Assembly: GCF_005146945.1 (NCBI RefSeq)
Contig: NZ_SWMS01000014.1
Span: forward strand, 118,665 to 182,664
DNA from: Prauserella endophytica
Lineage (GTDB): Bacteria; Actinomycetota; Actinomycetes; Mycobacteriales; Pseudonocardiaceae
DNA length: 64,000 nt
Direction: 5' to 3'
Position 1 is the first letter of the stretch. The number at the start of each line of letters is the position of its first letter. A model generated the notes under the pieces. That model searched no databases. It saw nothing but the letters and a program-made list of their open reading frames with translations, and was not told where the DNA came from. Of this stretch, positions 17,105 through 26,334 are shown in pieces. The translations under genes were made by a program, and so were the position numbers.

Positions 17105-18580
17105 GTGTCGTCCGACGACCAGGGGTTTCCGCCCGAGCTCACCGAGGGGGACAACTTCATCGCCGGTCCGTTGCCGGACGAGCCGGAGCCGCCGGCCATC
17201 GACGAGGCCGCGATCGAGCAGGAGGCCCGCCGCGAGCTGCTGGCCGTCGAGGCCGAGCTGAACCAGCGCTGGCCCGAGAGCAAGATCGCGCCGTCGCTCA
17301 CCCGCATCACGACGCTGCTCAACCTGCTCGGCGACCCGCAGACGACGTACCCGGTGATCCACGTCGCCGGCACCAACGGCAAGAGCTCGACCGCCCGCAT
17401 GATCGAGGCGCTGCTCACGCGCATGGGGCTGCGCGTAGGCCGGTACACCAGCCCGCACCTGCAGCTCGTCACCGAGCGCATCAGCATCGACGGTGCTCCC
17501 ATCTCGGCCGAGAAGTACGTCGCCACCTACCGCGACATCGCGCCGTTCGTGAGCATGGTCGACCGCGGCGCCGGCCCCGACGACCCGCTGATGAGCAAGT
17601 TCGAGGTCCTCACCGCGATGGCGTTCGCCGCGTTCGCCGACGCCCCGGTGGAGGTCGCCGTGCTGGAGACCGGCCTCGGCGGCACCTGGGACGCCACCAA
17701 CGTCGCCGACGGGCAGGTCGCGGTGATCACCCCGATCGGTATCGACCACGTCGAGTACCTCGGCGGCGACCGGACGAGCATCGCGGGGGAGAAGGCCGGG
17801 ATCATCAAGCAGGGCAGCGTCGCGGTGCTCGCCGAGCAGGAGCCCGACGCCGAGCGCGTCCTGCTGGAGCGCACCGTCGAGGTCGACGCCACCGTCGCCA
17901 GGGCGGGCAGCGAGTTCGGCGTCCTCGCGCGCGATGTCGCCGTCGGCGGGCAGCTGCTGCGCCTGCAGGGGCTCGGTGGCGTGTACGAGGAGGTGTTCCT
18001 GCCGCTGCACGGCGAGCACCAGGCCAAGAACGCCGCGCTGGCGCTGGCGAGCGTCGAGGCCTTCTTCGGCGCGGGCAAGGACCGGCAACTGGTGCCCGAC
18101 GCGGTGCGGGAGGCGTTCGCCGAGGTGCAGACACCCGGCAGGCTCGAGCGCGTCAGGGCCGCACCGGCCGTGCTGCTCGACGCCGCCCACAACCCGCACG
18201 GCGCCGCTGCGCTCGCCAGAACCATCGACGAGGAGTTCGCCTTCCGCAGGCTCGCCGCCGTGGTCGGCGTGCTGCGCGACAAGGACGTGCGCGGGATCCT
18301 GGAGGCGCTGGAGCCCGCGGTGTCCGAGATCGTGGTGACCCGCAACAACTCCGAACGCGCGATGCCGGTGGAGGAGCTCGCCGAGCTGGCCCGGCTGGTG
18401 TTCGGCGAGGAGCGGGTGACGGCCGAGCCCGTGCTCGGCACCGCGATCGAGACCGCCATCGGGCTCGTCGAGCAGACCGACGATCCCGAGGAACCCCTTG
18501 CCGGGGGCGGAGTCCTGGTCACCGGCTCGGTGGTCACCGTCGGCGAGGCACGTACGTTGTTCGGCAGGGAGCCGGTATGA
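17105..18580 (+). CDS. folC: Folylpolyglutamate synthase / dihydrofolate synthase
   Basis: 491 residues; ligates glutamate to dihydropteroate and folates. Mur-ligase-type P-loop is VIHVAGTNGKSSTARMIEAL, followed by GRYTSPHL, the ETGLGGTWDATN motif and DAAHNPHG. GTG 17105 is preferred over the in-frame TTG 17099 because AGGGAG at 17092-17097 gives correct spacing only for GTG. The acidic N-terminal extension is typical of actinobacterial FolC. It overlaps the DUF4233 gene by ATGA, a conserved arrangement. Confidence 0.94.
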   Translation: MSSDDQGFPPELTEGDNFIAGPLPDEPEPPAIDEAAIEQEARRELLAVEAELNQRWPESKIAPSLTRITTLLNLLGDPQTTYPVIHVAGTNGKSSTARMIEALLTRMGLRVGRYTSPHLQLVTERISIDGAPISAEKYVATYRDIAPFVSMVDRGAGPDDPLMSKFEVLTAMAFAAFADAPVEVAVLETGLGGTWDATNVADGQVAVITPIGIDHVEYLGGDRTSIAGEKAGIIKQGSVAVLAEQEPDAERVLLERTVEVDATVARAGSEFGVLARDVAVGGQLLRLQGLGGVYEEVFLPLHGEHQAKNAALALASVEAFFGAGKDRQLVPDAVREAFAEVQTPGRLERVRAAPAVLLDAAHNPHGAAALARTIDEEFAFRRLAAVVGVLRDKDVRGILEALEPAVSEIVVTRNNSERAMPVEELAELARLVFGEERVTAEPVLGTAIETAIGLVEQTDDPEEPLAGGGVLVTGSVVTVGEARTLFGREPV

Positions 18581-18975
18581 GCGAGCAACCCGAGGAGACC
18601 CCGAAGCCGCCCGCGAAGGACCCGATGAAGGGCTTCCGCGGCGTGCAGGCCGGGACGCTGATCCTGGAGGCGATCGTGGTGGCGCTCGCGCTGCCCGTCG
18701 TCGCGACGCTCGGCAGCGGCATCACCAGCTTCCAGGGCTGGGCGGTCATCGCGATCGCCGTGGCGCTGGTGGCGTGCTGCGGGTTCCTGCGCAAGCCGTG
18801 GACGATCTGGGTGATCCTGGCGCTCAACGTCGCGCTCATCGCGTTCGTCGTGTCGATGGTGGCGGTGGCCGTGATCGGCGTGCTGTTCCTCGCCGTGTGG
18901 CTGTGGTTGATGTGGCTGCGCCGCGACGTCGCCATCCGCATGGCCCAGGGCCGCCTGCCGAGCCAACAGGTCTGA
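18577..18975 (+). CDS. DUF4233 integral membrane protein
   Basis: 132 residues with four hydrophobic helices after a Pro/Lys-rich cytosolic N-terminus; the motif MKGFRGVQAGTLILEAIVV is characteristic of this actinobacterial family. Function is unknown. The 4-base overlap with folC and the usual folC-DUF4233-ndk order support a linked role, although here a phosphatase gene separates it from ndk. Confidence 0.85.
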   Translation: MSEQPEETPKPPAKDPMKGFRGVQAGTLILEAIVVALALPVVATLGSGITSFQGWAVIAIAVALVACCGFLRKPWTIWVILALNVALIAFVVSMVAVAVIGVLFLAVWLWLMWLRRDVAIRMAQGRLPSQQV

Positions 18976-19117
18976 TAGGCGGCGGCTGACCATCCCGCTG
19001 CGGGACACCACGCTGATTCCGCTCGCTCGGCAGGGGATCGCCAGACACGGTCCGGGATTCACCGGCAGGCAAGCTGCCGTTGGCCGGGCGGACCCCGGAG
19101 CCGGATAGAAGTTCGGC

Positions 19118-20665
19118 ATGACCGAACAGACTCCCCTCCACCGTCGCGGCGTGCTCAAGGCCGGCCTGGCCGGCGCGGGCGTGCTCGCCTCCGGCGTCCT
19201 CGGCGCCGGTACCGCCGCCGCGTTCGTCCGCGGCGGACGCCCCGTCCTCACCCACGGCGTGCAGTCCGGCGACGTGAGCACCAATTCCGCGATCGTGTGG
19301 ACCCGCGCGGACCGGCCCTCGCGCATGCTCGTCGAGATCGCCGCGGACCCGTCGTTCCGCCGCGCCCGCCGGCTGCGCGGACCGCTGCTCACGCCGGAGA
19401 CCGGGGGCACCGGCAAGCTGCGGATCCCCGGACTGACGCCTGGCACGGAGGTGCACTACCGCGTCACCGCCGAGGACCTCGACGGCCGGGTCTCCAGCGA
19501 GCCGCTCACCGGCCGGTTCCGCACCGCGCCGCTCGGCCGCGCCGATGTGCGCCTCGTGTGGTCGGGCGACGTCGCCGGGCAGGGCTGGGGCATCAACCCC
19601 GACATCGGCGGCATGACGGCGTACGCGGCGATGGCCGCACGTCGCCCGGATCTGTTCCTGCACAACGGCGACACCGTGTACGCCGACGGGCCGCTGACCG
19701 AGACCGTCGAGCTGCCGGACGGCCGCACGTGGCGCAACGTCGTCACGCCCGAGAAGACCAAAGTCGCGGAGACGCTCGACGAGTACCGGGGACAGTTCGC
19801 GTACAACCTGCTCGACGAGAACGTGCGCGCGTTCGCCGCGGCCGTGCCGAGCTACGTCCAGTGGGACGACCACGAGGTGACCAACAACTGGTACCCCGGC
19901 GAGATCCTGGACCTGCCGCAGTACACCGAGAAGCGCGTGGACGTGCTGGCGAAGCGGGCGTTCCAGGCGTTCCACGAGTGGCAGCCCATCGACGCGAAGG
20001 CCGCCGTCGACGGCCGGGTGTACCGCAGCTTCACTCGCGGCAGGCACGCCGAGATCTTCGTGCTGGACATGCGTTCCTACAAGGACGCCAACACGTCGGA
20101 CAAGACGGCGCCGGGCACGGTGCTGGGACAGCGGCAGGCGAGCTGGCTCGTCCGCGAGCTGGCGCGCAGCACCGCGACGTGGAAGATCATCCAGGCCGAC
20201 CTGCCGATCGGGCTGATCGTGCCCGATGGCCAGCACATCGAGGGTGTCGCGAACGGGCTGCCCGGTGCGCCGGGCGGGCGGGAGAGCGAGCTCGCCTGGG
20301 TGCTGCGGGAGATCGCGCGCAGGCGGGTGCGCAACGTCGTGTGGCTGACGGCCGACGTGCACTACACGGCGGCGCACCACTACTCGCCGGACCGCGCGTC
20401 GTTCACCGACTTCGAGCCATTCTGGGAGTTCGTGTCCGGCCCGCTGCACGCGGGGGCGTTCGGGCCGAACACACTCGACCCGACGTTCGGGCCGAAGGCG
20501 GAGTTCGTGCACGCGCCGCCGGTGGCGAACACCTCGCCGATGGACGGCTACCAGCATTTCGGGGAGCTCAACATCGACGGTGCGAGCGGGGACCTCACGG
20601 TGGACCTGCGCGACGGCACGGGTGCCTCGCTCTGGTCGAGGACCCTGCGCCCCGAGCGCGGGTGA
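19118..20665 (+). CDS. phoD: Secreted PhoD-family alkaline phosphatase / phosphodiesterase
   Basis: 515 residues. The N-terminus has a twin-arginine signal (HRRGVLKAGLAGAGVLASG), implying folded export with bound metal. An N-terminal beta domain (HGVQSGDVSTNSAIVWTRAD) precedes the PhoD catalytic domain: WSGDVAGQG, HNGDTVYADGPL, WDDHEVTNNW and the late VVWLTADVHYTAAH histidine pair. These bind Ca/Fe and hydrolyse phosphoesters outside the cell. It is inserted between DUF4233 and ndk, which are normally neighbours. Confidence 0.92.
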   Translation: MTEQTPLHRRGVLKAGLAGAGVLASGVLGAGTAAAFVRGGRPVLTHGVQSGDVSTNSAIVWTRADRPSRMLVEIAADPSFRRARRLRGPLLTPETGGTGKLRIPGLTPGTEVHYRVTAEDLDGRVSSEPLTGRFRTAPLGRADVRLVWSGDVAGQGWGINPDIGGMTAYAAMAARRPDLFLHNGDTVYADGPLTETVELPDGRTWRNVVTPEKTKVAETLDEYRGQFAYNLLDENVRAFAAAVPSYVQWDDHEVTNNWYPGEILDLPQYTEKRVDVLAKRAFQAFHEWQPIDAKAAVDGRVYRSFTRGRHAEIFVLDMRSYKDANTSDKTAPGTVLGQRQASWLVRELARSTATWKIIQADLPIGLIVPDGQHIEGVANGLPGAPGGRESELAWVLREIARRRVRNVVWLTADVHYTAAHHYSPDRASFTDFEPFWEFVSGPLHAGAFGPNTLDPTFGPKAEFVHAPPVANTSPMDGYQHFGELNIDGASGDLTVDLRDGTGASLWSRTLRPERG

Positions 20666-20720
20666 GCGGGCCGCTAGGCTGCCAGCACCGTTCTCGCAGT
20701 TAATGAAGGAGTAACACCCC

Positions 20721-21131
20721 GTGAGTGAGCGCACGCTGGTTCTGGTCAAGCCCGATGGCGTCAAGCGGGGCCTCGTCGGCGAGGTGATCTCGCGCATCGA
20801 GCGCAAGGGGCTCACGCTCGCCGCGATGGACCTGCGCGTCGTGGAGCGTTCGGTCGCCGAGGAGCACTACGCCGAGCACAAGGACAAGCCGTTCTTCGGT
20901 GAGCTGCTGGAGTTCATCACCTCCGGTCCGCTCGTCGCGATCGCCGTGGAGGGCCCGAGGGCCATCCCGGCGTTCCGTCAGCTCGCCGGTGGCACCGACC
21001 CGGTGGAGAAGGCGACGCCGGGCACGATCCGCGGCGACTTCGCCCTGGAGACGCAGTTCAACCTGGTGCACGGCTCCGACTCCCCGGAGTCCGCCGAGCG
21101 CGAGCTGAAGCTCTGGTTCCCCGACCTCTGA
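20721..21131 (+). CDS. ndk: Nucleoside diphosphate kinase
   Basis: 136 residues, full length. It transfers the gamma-phosphate between nucleoside triphosphates and diphosphates through His117 in [15 protein letters not shown]. The start [14 protein letters not shown] is diagnostic. GAAGGAG lies upstream. A type A palindrome 14 bases after the stop should end the transcript. Confidence 0.96.
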   Translation: MSERTLVLVKPDGVKRGLVGEVISRIERKGLTLAAMDLRVVERSVAEEHYAEHKDKPFFGELLEFITSGPLVAIAVEGPRAIPAFRQLAGGTDPVEKATPGTIRGDFALETQFNLVHGSDSPESAERELKLWFPDL

Positions 21132-21145
21132 GCCAACTCTGATCG

Positions 21146-21198
21146 GCCCCCAAGGCCACCTTTGGTGCGCTGAGCGCAACAAAGGTGGCCTTGGGGGC
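21146..21198 (+). terminator. Type A palindrome after ndk (copy 2)
   Basis: Arms 21146-21170 and 21174-21198 pair over 25 bp with one mismatch around a TGA loop. The sequence is nearly that of the copy at 3753-3801 (core CCCCAAGGCCACCTTTG). It lies between ndk and a co-directional gene, so here it probably terminates ndk. Confidence 0.8.
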
Positions 21199-21287
21199 TG
21201 TTGTGTTCAGCCCTGGCGGGTGATCCCCCTTCTTCGCTACCGTCGGTCAGGTGACTGGTAGTTGATCTCCATAAGGGGCTGGGGGAT

Positions 21288-22877
21288 GTGAGACGTTTTC
21301 GAAGTGTGGCCGTGCTGGGTTCGCTCGTGGTCGCAGCCGGGCTGGTCGCCGCGGGACAGGCCGGAGCCGCGGACGAGGTACTGGGCACCAACGGCGCGCC
21401 GGTACCGGAGCTGAGCTGGGGACCTTGCGCCGAGTGGGTGTCCCCGGAGTACGAGTGCGCCGAGGCGGAGGTGCCGCTGTCCTACCGGGACCCGCACGGC
21501 GAGACCATCACGCTCGCGCTGGGCAGGCTGCCCGCCGTCGACCAGGCGAACAAGCTCGGCACGATCTTCTACAACCCCGGCGGGCCCGGCGGCTCCGGCC
21601 GCATCCCGCCCGAGCTGACCCCGGAGCTGCACCAGCGCTTCGACATCGTCGGGTTCGACCCGCGCGGCGTCGCCGAGAGCACACCGCTGCGCTGCTTCGA
21701 CGACCCCGCGCAGGGTGAGCTGCTCGCGGGCTACTTCCCGGTGACGCCCGGGGAAACCCGCCAGCGCATCGCCGACACGCGCAAGGGCGCCCAGCTCTGC
21801 GCGCAGAACGCGGGACCGCTCATCGGGCACATGTCCACCGCGAACGTCGCCCGCGACATGGACCTGCTTCGCCAGGCGCTCGGCGAGGAACAGGCGTCGT
21901 ACTACGGCATCTCCTACGGCAGCCACCTCGGCACCGTCTATGCCAACCTGTTCCCGGAGAACGTCCGCTCGCTGGTGATCGACGCCGTGCTCGACCCCGT
22001 CGAGTGGACGACCGGGAGCGATCCCGCAGAGCGCTTCCAGCCGTTCTCCTACCGCCTCGGCAGCTTCGACGGCTCGCAGCGGTCGCTGGAGACCTTCCTT
22101 GCCGAGTGCGAGGCCGACGAGCGCTGCGCGTTCCGCGAGCCGGGCCGCGACCTCGGCGAGAAGTACGACGCGATCCTCGGCGCCCTGCGCGAGGGGCCGG
22201 TCGACATCCTGCCGCCGGGTGCCGGCGAGCCGGTGGAGGTGACCTACCAGCAGGCCGTGTCGTCCACGCTCGGTGCGCTCTACGACGCGAGCGGGTCGGC
22301 GGGTCTCGCCGAGTTCCTCCAGGCGCTGTCCGACGCGACCGAGCCCGGGGTGCAGGCCCGGAGTGTCCCGGTCGCCGAGATCCCGGAACCCGCGCCGCAG
22401 CCCGGATTCCAGGAGCAGGACGAGTACTACGCGGGACCGGAGCAGGGGATCGGCGTCTTCTGCGCGGACACCGACAACCCGCGCAACCCGTGGGCGTGGA
22501 CGGCGTACGGCCGCAAGGCCGACCGCGAGGCACCCGGATTCGGTCCACAGTGGACGTGGCTGTCGTTGCCGTGCGCCTCGTGGCCCGCGTCCGATCCGGA
22601 CCGCTACGCGGGCCCGTGGGACAAGCAGACCGCCAACCCGGTGCTCGTGGTCGGCAACAGCCTCGGCGACCCGGCGACGCCCTATGAGGACGCCGTCAGC
22701 ACGGCCGAGCGCCTCGGCGACGCGCGGCTGCTGACGCTGGAGTCGTTCGGCCACGGCGCCCGCGGCAACAGCGCCTGCGTCGACTCGGCCCTGGACGCCT
22801 ACTTCATCGAGGGCAGGCTTCCCGCCGAGGGCACCGTCTGCCAACCGGACCGGGACCCCTTCGACCCGGTTTCCTAG
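21288..22877 (+). CDS. Secreted alpha/beta hydrolase, tripeptidyl-aminopeptidase (TAP/SlpD) type
   Basis: 529 residues with signal peptide (VAVLGSLVVAAGLVAAGQAGAAD). The nucleophile elbow is YYGISYGSHLGT, the oxyanion region is FYNPGGPGGSG, the C-terminal TAP-like domain reads NPVLVVGNSLGDPATPYEDA and the catalytic His is in ESFGHGARG. The family removes N-terminal peptides from extracellular substrates. GTG 21288 follows GGGGG. It converges on the aldolase gene with a type B palindrome between. Confidence 0.9.
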   Translation: MRRFRSVAVLGSLVVAAGLVAAGQAGAADEVLGTNGAPVPELSWGPCAEWVSPEYECAEAEVPLSYRDPHGETITLALGRLPAVDQANKLGTIFYNPGGPGGSGRIPPELTPELHQRFDIVGFDPRGVAESTPLRCFDDPAQGELLAGYFPVTPGETRQRIADTRKGAQLCAQNAGPLIGHMSTANVARDMDLLRQALGEEQASYYGISYGSHLGTVYANLFPENVRSLVIDAVLDPVEWTTGSDPAERFQPFSYRLGSFDGSQRSLETFLAECEADERCAFREPGRDLGEKYDAILGALREGPVDILPPGAGEPVEVTYQQAVSSTLGALYDASGSAGLAEFLQALSDATEPGVQARSVPVAEIPEPAPQPGFQEQDEYYAGPEQGIGVFCADTDNPRNPWAWTAYGRKADREAPGFGPQWTWLSLPCASWPASDPDRYAGPWDKQTANPVLVVGNSLGDPATPYEDAVSTAERLGDARLLTLESFGHGARGNSACVDSALDAYFIEGRLPAEGTVCQPDRDPFDPVS

Positions 22878-22886
22878 TTCCGCGCC

Positions 22887-22943
22887 ATGCAGTGAAGGCC
22901 ACCATCACTGCGTTCAACGCAGGCATGGTGGCCTTCACTGCAT
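22887..22943. terminator. Type B palindrome between convergent genes
   Basis: Arms 22887-22912 and 22918-22943 pair at 24 of 26 positions with loop TTCAA. The core GTGAAGGCCACCAT is shared with the copy at 14816-14921. It sits between the TAP-like hydrolase and the lyase gene and can serve both. Confidence 0.8.
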
Positions 22944-22949
22944 CCGGGG

Positions 22950-23876
22950 TCAGAGCTTGCCGAGGCCCTCGGCCGCGAGGATCTCCGCGATCGTCTCTGT
23001 CTCCGAGGGCGACAGGGGTGCCAGGGGCTGGTTCGTCGCGGGGCAGTCGATGATGCCCCGCAACGCCATCGCCGCCTTGAACGCGCCGAGTGCCCCCGCG
23101 GTGAATCCGATGCGGCCGAGGTCGGCCACCGAGACGATCTCGAACAGCCGCGCGAGCCGGTCCTGCTCGGCGGCCGCGGCGGCCGCGTCACCGTCGCGCG
23201 CGGCCCGGTACAGCCGTACGTAACCGTGCGGGTCCACGTTGCCCAGGCCCGGCACGAGTCCCGCCGCGCCCAGCCGCACCGCCGTGTCGGCGAGCAGCTC
23301 CGACCCGCTCAGCGCGGGCAGCCCGGTGCGCCGCAGGATCTCCCGGAAGGTCGCCAGGTCACCGCTGGAGTCCTTGAGCGCCACCACGTCCTTCGACTCC
23401 GCGAGCTCCACGACGATGTCGGGTGTGAGCCGGGCGCAGACCGCGCTCGGGATGTCGTAGGCCACCACGGGCACGTCCACGGCGGCGTGCACGTGCCGGA
23501 AGTGCGCGACGATCTCGGCCGGGTGCGGTTTGACGTAGAACGGGGCCGTCACCACCACGGCGTCGGCGCCCAGCTCGGCGGCCTGCCGCGCGTGCTCGAT
23601 CACCCGCCGCGTGCCGGTGTCGACGGCGCCCGCGAGCACCGGCACGGCACCGGCCACGGCGCCAACGGTGACCTCCACGACGGCACGCCGCTGCGCGGTG
23701 TCCAGCAGGGCGACCTCCCCGCTCGACCCTCCGACGAACACGCCGTCGACGCCGGCGTCGAGCTGACAGGCCACGAGCCGTTCCAGCGAGCGCCGGTCGA
23801 CCTCCCCGCGTTCGTCGAGAGGGGTCACGAGCGGGGGGATGACACCGTGCAGGGAAAGGCCGGAATCAGACACCAC
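22950..23876 (-). CDS. DapA-family lyase (N-acetylneuraminate lyase-like)
   Basis: 308 residues, class I aldolase TIM barrel. It has GVFVGGSSGEVALL (the substrate-carboxylate loop), VPVVAYDIPSAVC with the Tyr, and the Schiff-base lysine in VVALKDSSGD. Its start codon overlaps the end of the NanT-like transporter gene by 11 bases, so they are co-translated. The coupling to a sialate-type transporter favours N-acetylneuraminate lyase or a related keto-acid aldolase over dihydrodipicolinate synthase. Substrate is unproven. Confidence 0.85.
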   Translation of the reverse strand: MVSDSGLSLHGVIPPLVTPLDERGEVDRRSLERLVACQLDAGVDGVFVGGSSGEVALLDTAQRRAVVEVTVGAVAGAVPVLAGAVDTGTRRVIEHARQAAELGADAVVVTAPFYVKPHPAEIVAHFRHVHAAVDVPVVAYDIPSAVCARLTPDIVVELAESKDVVALKDSSGDLATFREILRRTGLPALSGSELLADTAVRLGAAGLVPGLGNVDPHGYVRLYRAARDGDAAAAAAEQDRLARLFEIVSVADLGRIGFTAGALGAFKAAMALRGIIDCPATNQPLAPLSPSETETIAEILAAEGLGKL

Positions 23877-25311
23877 TGGTGGTCTTCCTTTCAGGGGGCA
23901 GCAACGCGGGCGCGTCGGAGTCGATCTTGAGGGCGCGGCCGATCCGCGCGGGCACGTTGAAGCCGATGATCAGCGCGACCACGATCGTCAGCGAGCCGGC
24001 GAGCACGGTGAGCGCGGTGCCGAGGCTGCCGATGTCCTCCGCGATCGCGGCACCGGCCAGCGGGGCGACCGCGCCGCCGAGCGCGCCGACGTTGTAGGAG
24101 AACCCGAGGCCGGCCGCGCGCAGCCGTGTCGGGAAGTGGTCGCCGATGTACTTGGGCAGCAGCCCGGAGATGCCCTGGCTGGTCGCCTGCATGACGAACA
24201 GCAGCACCCACAGCAGCACGATGTTGCCGGCCGGAAGCGCGAACACGGGGAACACGAACAGCAGCGACACGAACAGGCCCAGCACGTAGGCCCTGCGCGT
24301 GCCGAGCTTGTCGCCGATGATCCCCGCGAGGCACGAGCCCGCCGCGTAGCCGAGCCCGGCCCACGTGAGCGCGTTGGACACCTGCCCGGCGTCGTAGCCG
24401 AGGTCGGTCTTGAGGTAGGTCGGCAGGAGCGACTGGATCGGCCACGAGTACAGGAACGCACAGAAGACCGTGATCATGATCGCGATCATCACCGGCCACA
24501 TGCGACCCGCGAGCTGGATCGCGAGCACCACGAAGCAGAGCGCCGTGAGCGCGATCAGGTACGGCGTCGCGCCGCCGCCGGTCTTGGTGAAGATGAACAC
24601 CAGCGCGGCGGAGAGCACGACGGCGAGCGCGGCGTTGGGCAGCCGTCGCTTCGGCGAGAACAGCACCGACGAGGTCGTGACGTCCTTGCGGTCGCCGACC
24701 TCGGATTTCCATTCGGCGGCTTCGGGCAGCGCGCGCCGCAGGTACAGGGTGAGCGCGATCGGCACCAGTCCGGCGTAGAACAGCCAGCGCCAGCCCGCGG
24801 CAGGGACGATGAGCTCGTAGGCGAGTGCGGCGAGCACCGTGCCGATGGGATAGGCCGAGAGCAGGAAGCCGGTGGCGCGGTTGCGCATCGACTTCGGCCA
24901 CGACTCCATGACGTAGGTGGCGCTGGAGCCGTACTCGCCGGCCATGCCGATGCCCACGACGGCGCGGAAGATGAACAGTGACCAGTAGTCCCACGCGAAA
25001 CCGCAGAGCCCGCTGCCGACCGAGAAGGCGAGGATCGCGAGGATCATCGCCGGTTTGCGGCCGTAGCGGTCGGCGATCGCGCCGAGGACGAGTCCGCCGA
25101 GCCAGCGGGACACGAAGGCGGCGGAGACGAGTGTGGCCGCCTGCGTCAGGTCGAGCCCGAAGTCGTCGGCGATCTCGGTGAGGATGAGCGTGATCAGGAT
25201 GAAGTCGAAGCCGTCGAGCAGGTAGCCGAGCCAGGCGGCGAAGAACGCCTTGCGCTGTCCTCGGTCGAGCTCACGGAACGACCCCTGGCTGGCGGGCGGC
25301 GACGCTGCCAT
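23866..25311 (-). CDS. nanT: NanT-like sialate/organic anion MFS transporter
   Basis: 481 residues, about 12-14 transmembrane helices. As recalled, long stretches match Escherichia coli NanT: AAWLGYLLDGFDFILI, SAAFVSRWLGGLVLG, GMAGEYGSSATYV.ESWPK, FLYSWPIQ.LLPTYLKTDL and YNVGALGGA.AP. NanT imports N-acetylneuraminate with protons. GGAGGT precedes the ATG at 25311. It is divergent from the second lyase across a perfect palindrome. No nanE, nanK or nagA/B is in the window, so either the pathway is completed elsewhere or the true substrate is another sugar acid. Confidence 0.8.
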   Translation of the reverse strand: MAASPPASQGSFRELDRGQRKAFFAAWLGYLLDGFDFILITLILTEIADDFGLDLTQAATLVSAAFVSRWLGGLVLGAIADRYGRKPAMILAILAFSVGSGLCGFAWDYWSLFIFRAVVGIGMAGEYGSSATYVMESWPKSMRNRATGFLLSAYPIGTVLAALAYELIVPAAGWRWLFYAGLVPIALTLYLRRALPEAAEWKSEVGDRKDVTTSSVLFSPKRRLPNAALAVVLSAALVFIFTKTGGGATPYLIALTALCFVVLAIQLAGRMWPVMIAIMITVFCAFLYSWPIQSLLPTYLKTDLGYDAGQVSNALTWAGLGYAAGSCLAGIIGDKLGTRRAYVLGLFVSLLFVFPVFALPAGNIVLLWVLLFVMQATSQGISGLLPKYIGDHFPTRLRAAGLGFSYNVGALGGAVAPLAGAAIAEDIGSLGTALTVLAGSLTIVVALIIGFNVPARIGRALKIDSDAPALLPPERKTTSGV

Positions 25312-25335
25312 GGCCTGGACCTCCGTAGGTTCGAG

Positions 25336-25355
25336 GACATAGGATGTCCTATGTC
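25336..25355. promoter_or_regulatory. Perfect 20-bp palindrome, probable GntR operator
   Basis: GACATAGGATGTCCTATGTC has perfect 9-bp arms around TG. It lies in the 74-base gap between the divergent nanT-like and lyase genes, 30 bases before the lyase ATG. FCD-type GntR regulators bind such dyads, and the GntR gene lies one gene away. Confidence 0.7.
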
Positions 25356-25385
25356 AGGCGGTACCGTAGCTTCGGAAAGGCCAGG

Positions 25386-26315
25386 ATGCAAGCACTCCGT
25401 TCCGGCACGCTCAGCGGCATCTGGGCGAGCGTGCTGCTGCCCGTCGGGCCGGACGACGCCATCGACTTCGAGCGCCTCCGCGCCGCGCTCGACAAGGTGC
25501 TGGGCTCTGGTGTGCACGGCGTCTACACCAACGGCACCGCGGGGGAGTTCTTCACGCTCACCGAGGCCGAGTGCGACGAGCTGCACGCGCTCGTCGCCGA
25601 GCGCGCCACGGTGGCCGGCGTTCCGTTCCAGCTCGGCGCGAGCCATCCGAGCGGGCAGGTGTCCCTCGGCCGGATCCGGCGCGCCGCCGCGCTGCGGCCA
25701 GGCGCCATCCAGGTCGTGCTGCCAGACTGGCTGCCACTGGGCCAGGACGAGGTGGTCGACGCCGTGCGCGGAATGGCCGATGCGGCGGACGGCGTGCCCC
25801 TCGTGCTCTACAACCCGCCCTACGCCAAGACCCAGCTCGGTCCGGAGCTGCTCGGCCGCCTCGCCGGGGAGGTACCGGAGCTGATCGGCGTGAAGGTGCC
25901 CGGCATCGCCGTCGCACGCCACCTCACCGGGCGGCTCGCGGTGTTCGTCGCCGGCCACACGCTCGCGTCGGCCACCGCCGAGGGCGCGGCCGGCTCGTAC
26001 TCCAACGTCGCGTGCCTGAGCCCGGCCGGTGCCGTGCGCTGGTACGAGTCGATGCGCACCGACCCGGCGTCGGCCCTCGACCTGGAACGGCGGCTGCGCG
26101 CGTTCCTCGACCAGCACATCGTTCCGCTGGCGCGGGAGGGCTACTGCGATCCCGCGCTCGACAAGACCCTCGCCGCGATCGGCGGCTGGGCGGACCTCGG
26201 CACGCGGGTGCGCTGGCCGCACCGCTCGGTGCCGCCGGAGCGGATCCCCGGGCTGCGCGCCGCGGCCGCCGCGGCTGTGCCCGAACTGCTCGCCGAACCG
26301 GTGGCCCATGGGTGA
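25386..26315 (+). CDS. Second DapA-family lyase
   Basis: 309 residues. GVYTNGTAGEFFTL is the carboxylate-binding loop, LVLYNPPY carries the catalytic Tyr, and the Schiff-base lysine is in LIGVKVPG. It is only distantly similar to the product of 22950-23876, so the cluster has two different aldolases or dehydratases. ATG 25386 follows GAAAGG; an upstream in-frame ATG at 25344 lies inside the operator and is not used. The downstream GntR gene starts within 20 bases of the stop. Confidence 0.85.
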   Translation: MQALRSGTLSGIWASVLLPVGPDDAIDFERLRAALDKVLGSGVHGVYTNGTAGEFFTLTEAECDELHALVAERATVAGVPFQLGASHPSGQVSLGRIRRAAALRPGAIQVVLPDWLPLGQDEVVDAVRGMADAADGVPLVLYNPPYAKTQLGPELLGRLAGEVPELIGVKVPGIAVARHLTGRLAVFVAGHTLASATAEGAAGSYSNVACLSPAGAVRWYESMRTDPASALDLERRLRAFLDQHIVPLAREGYCDPALDKTLAAIGGWADLGTRVRWPHRSVPPERIPGLRAAAAAAVPELLAEPVAHG

Positions 26316-26334
26316 ACATCTAGACTCCGTACCC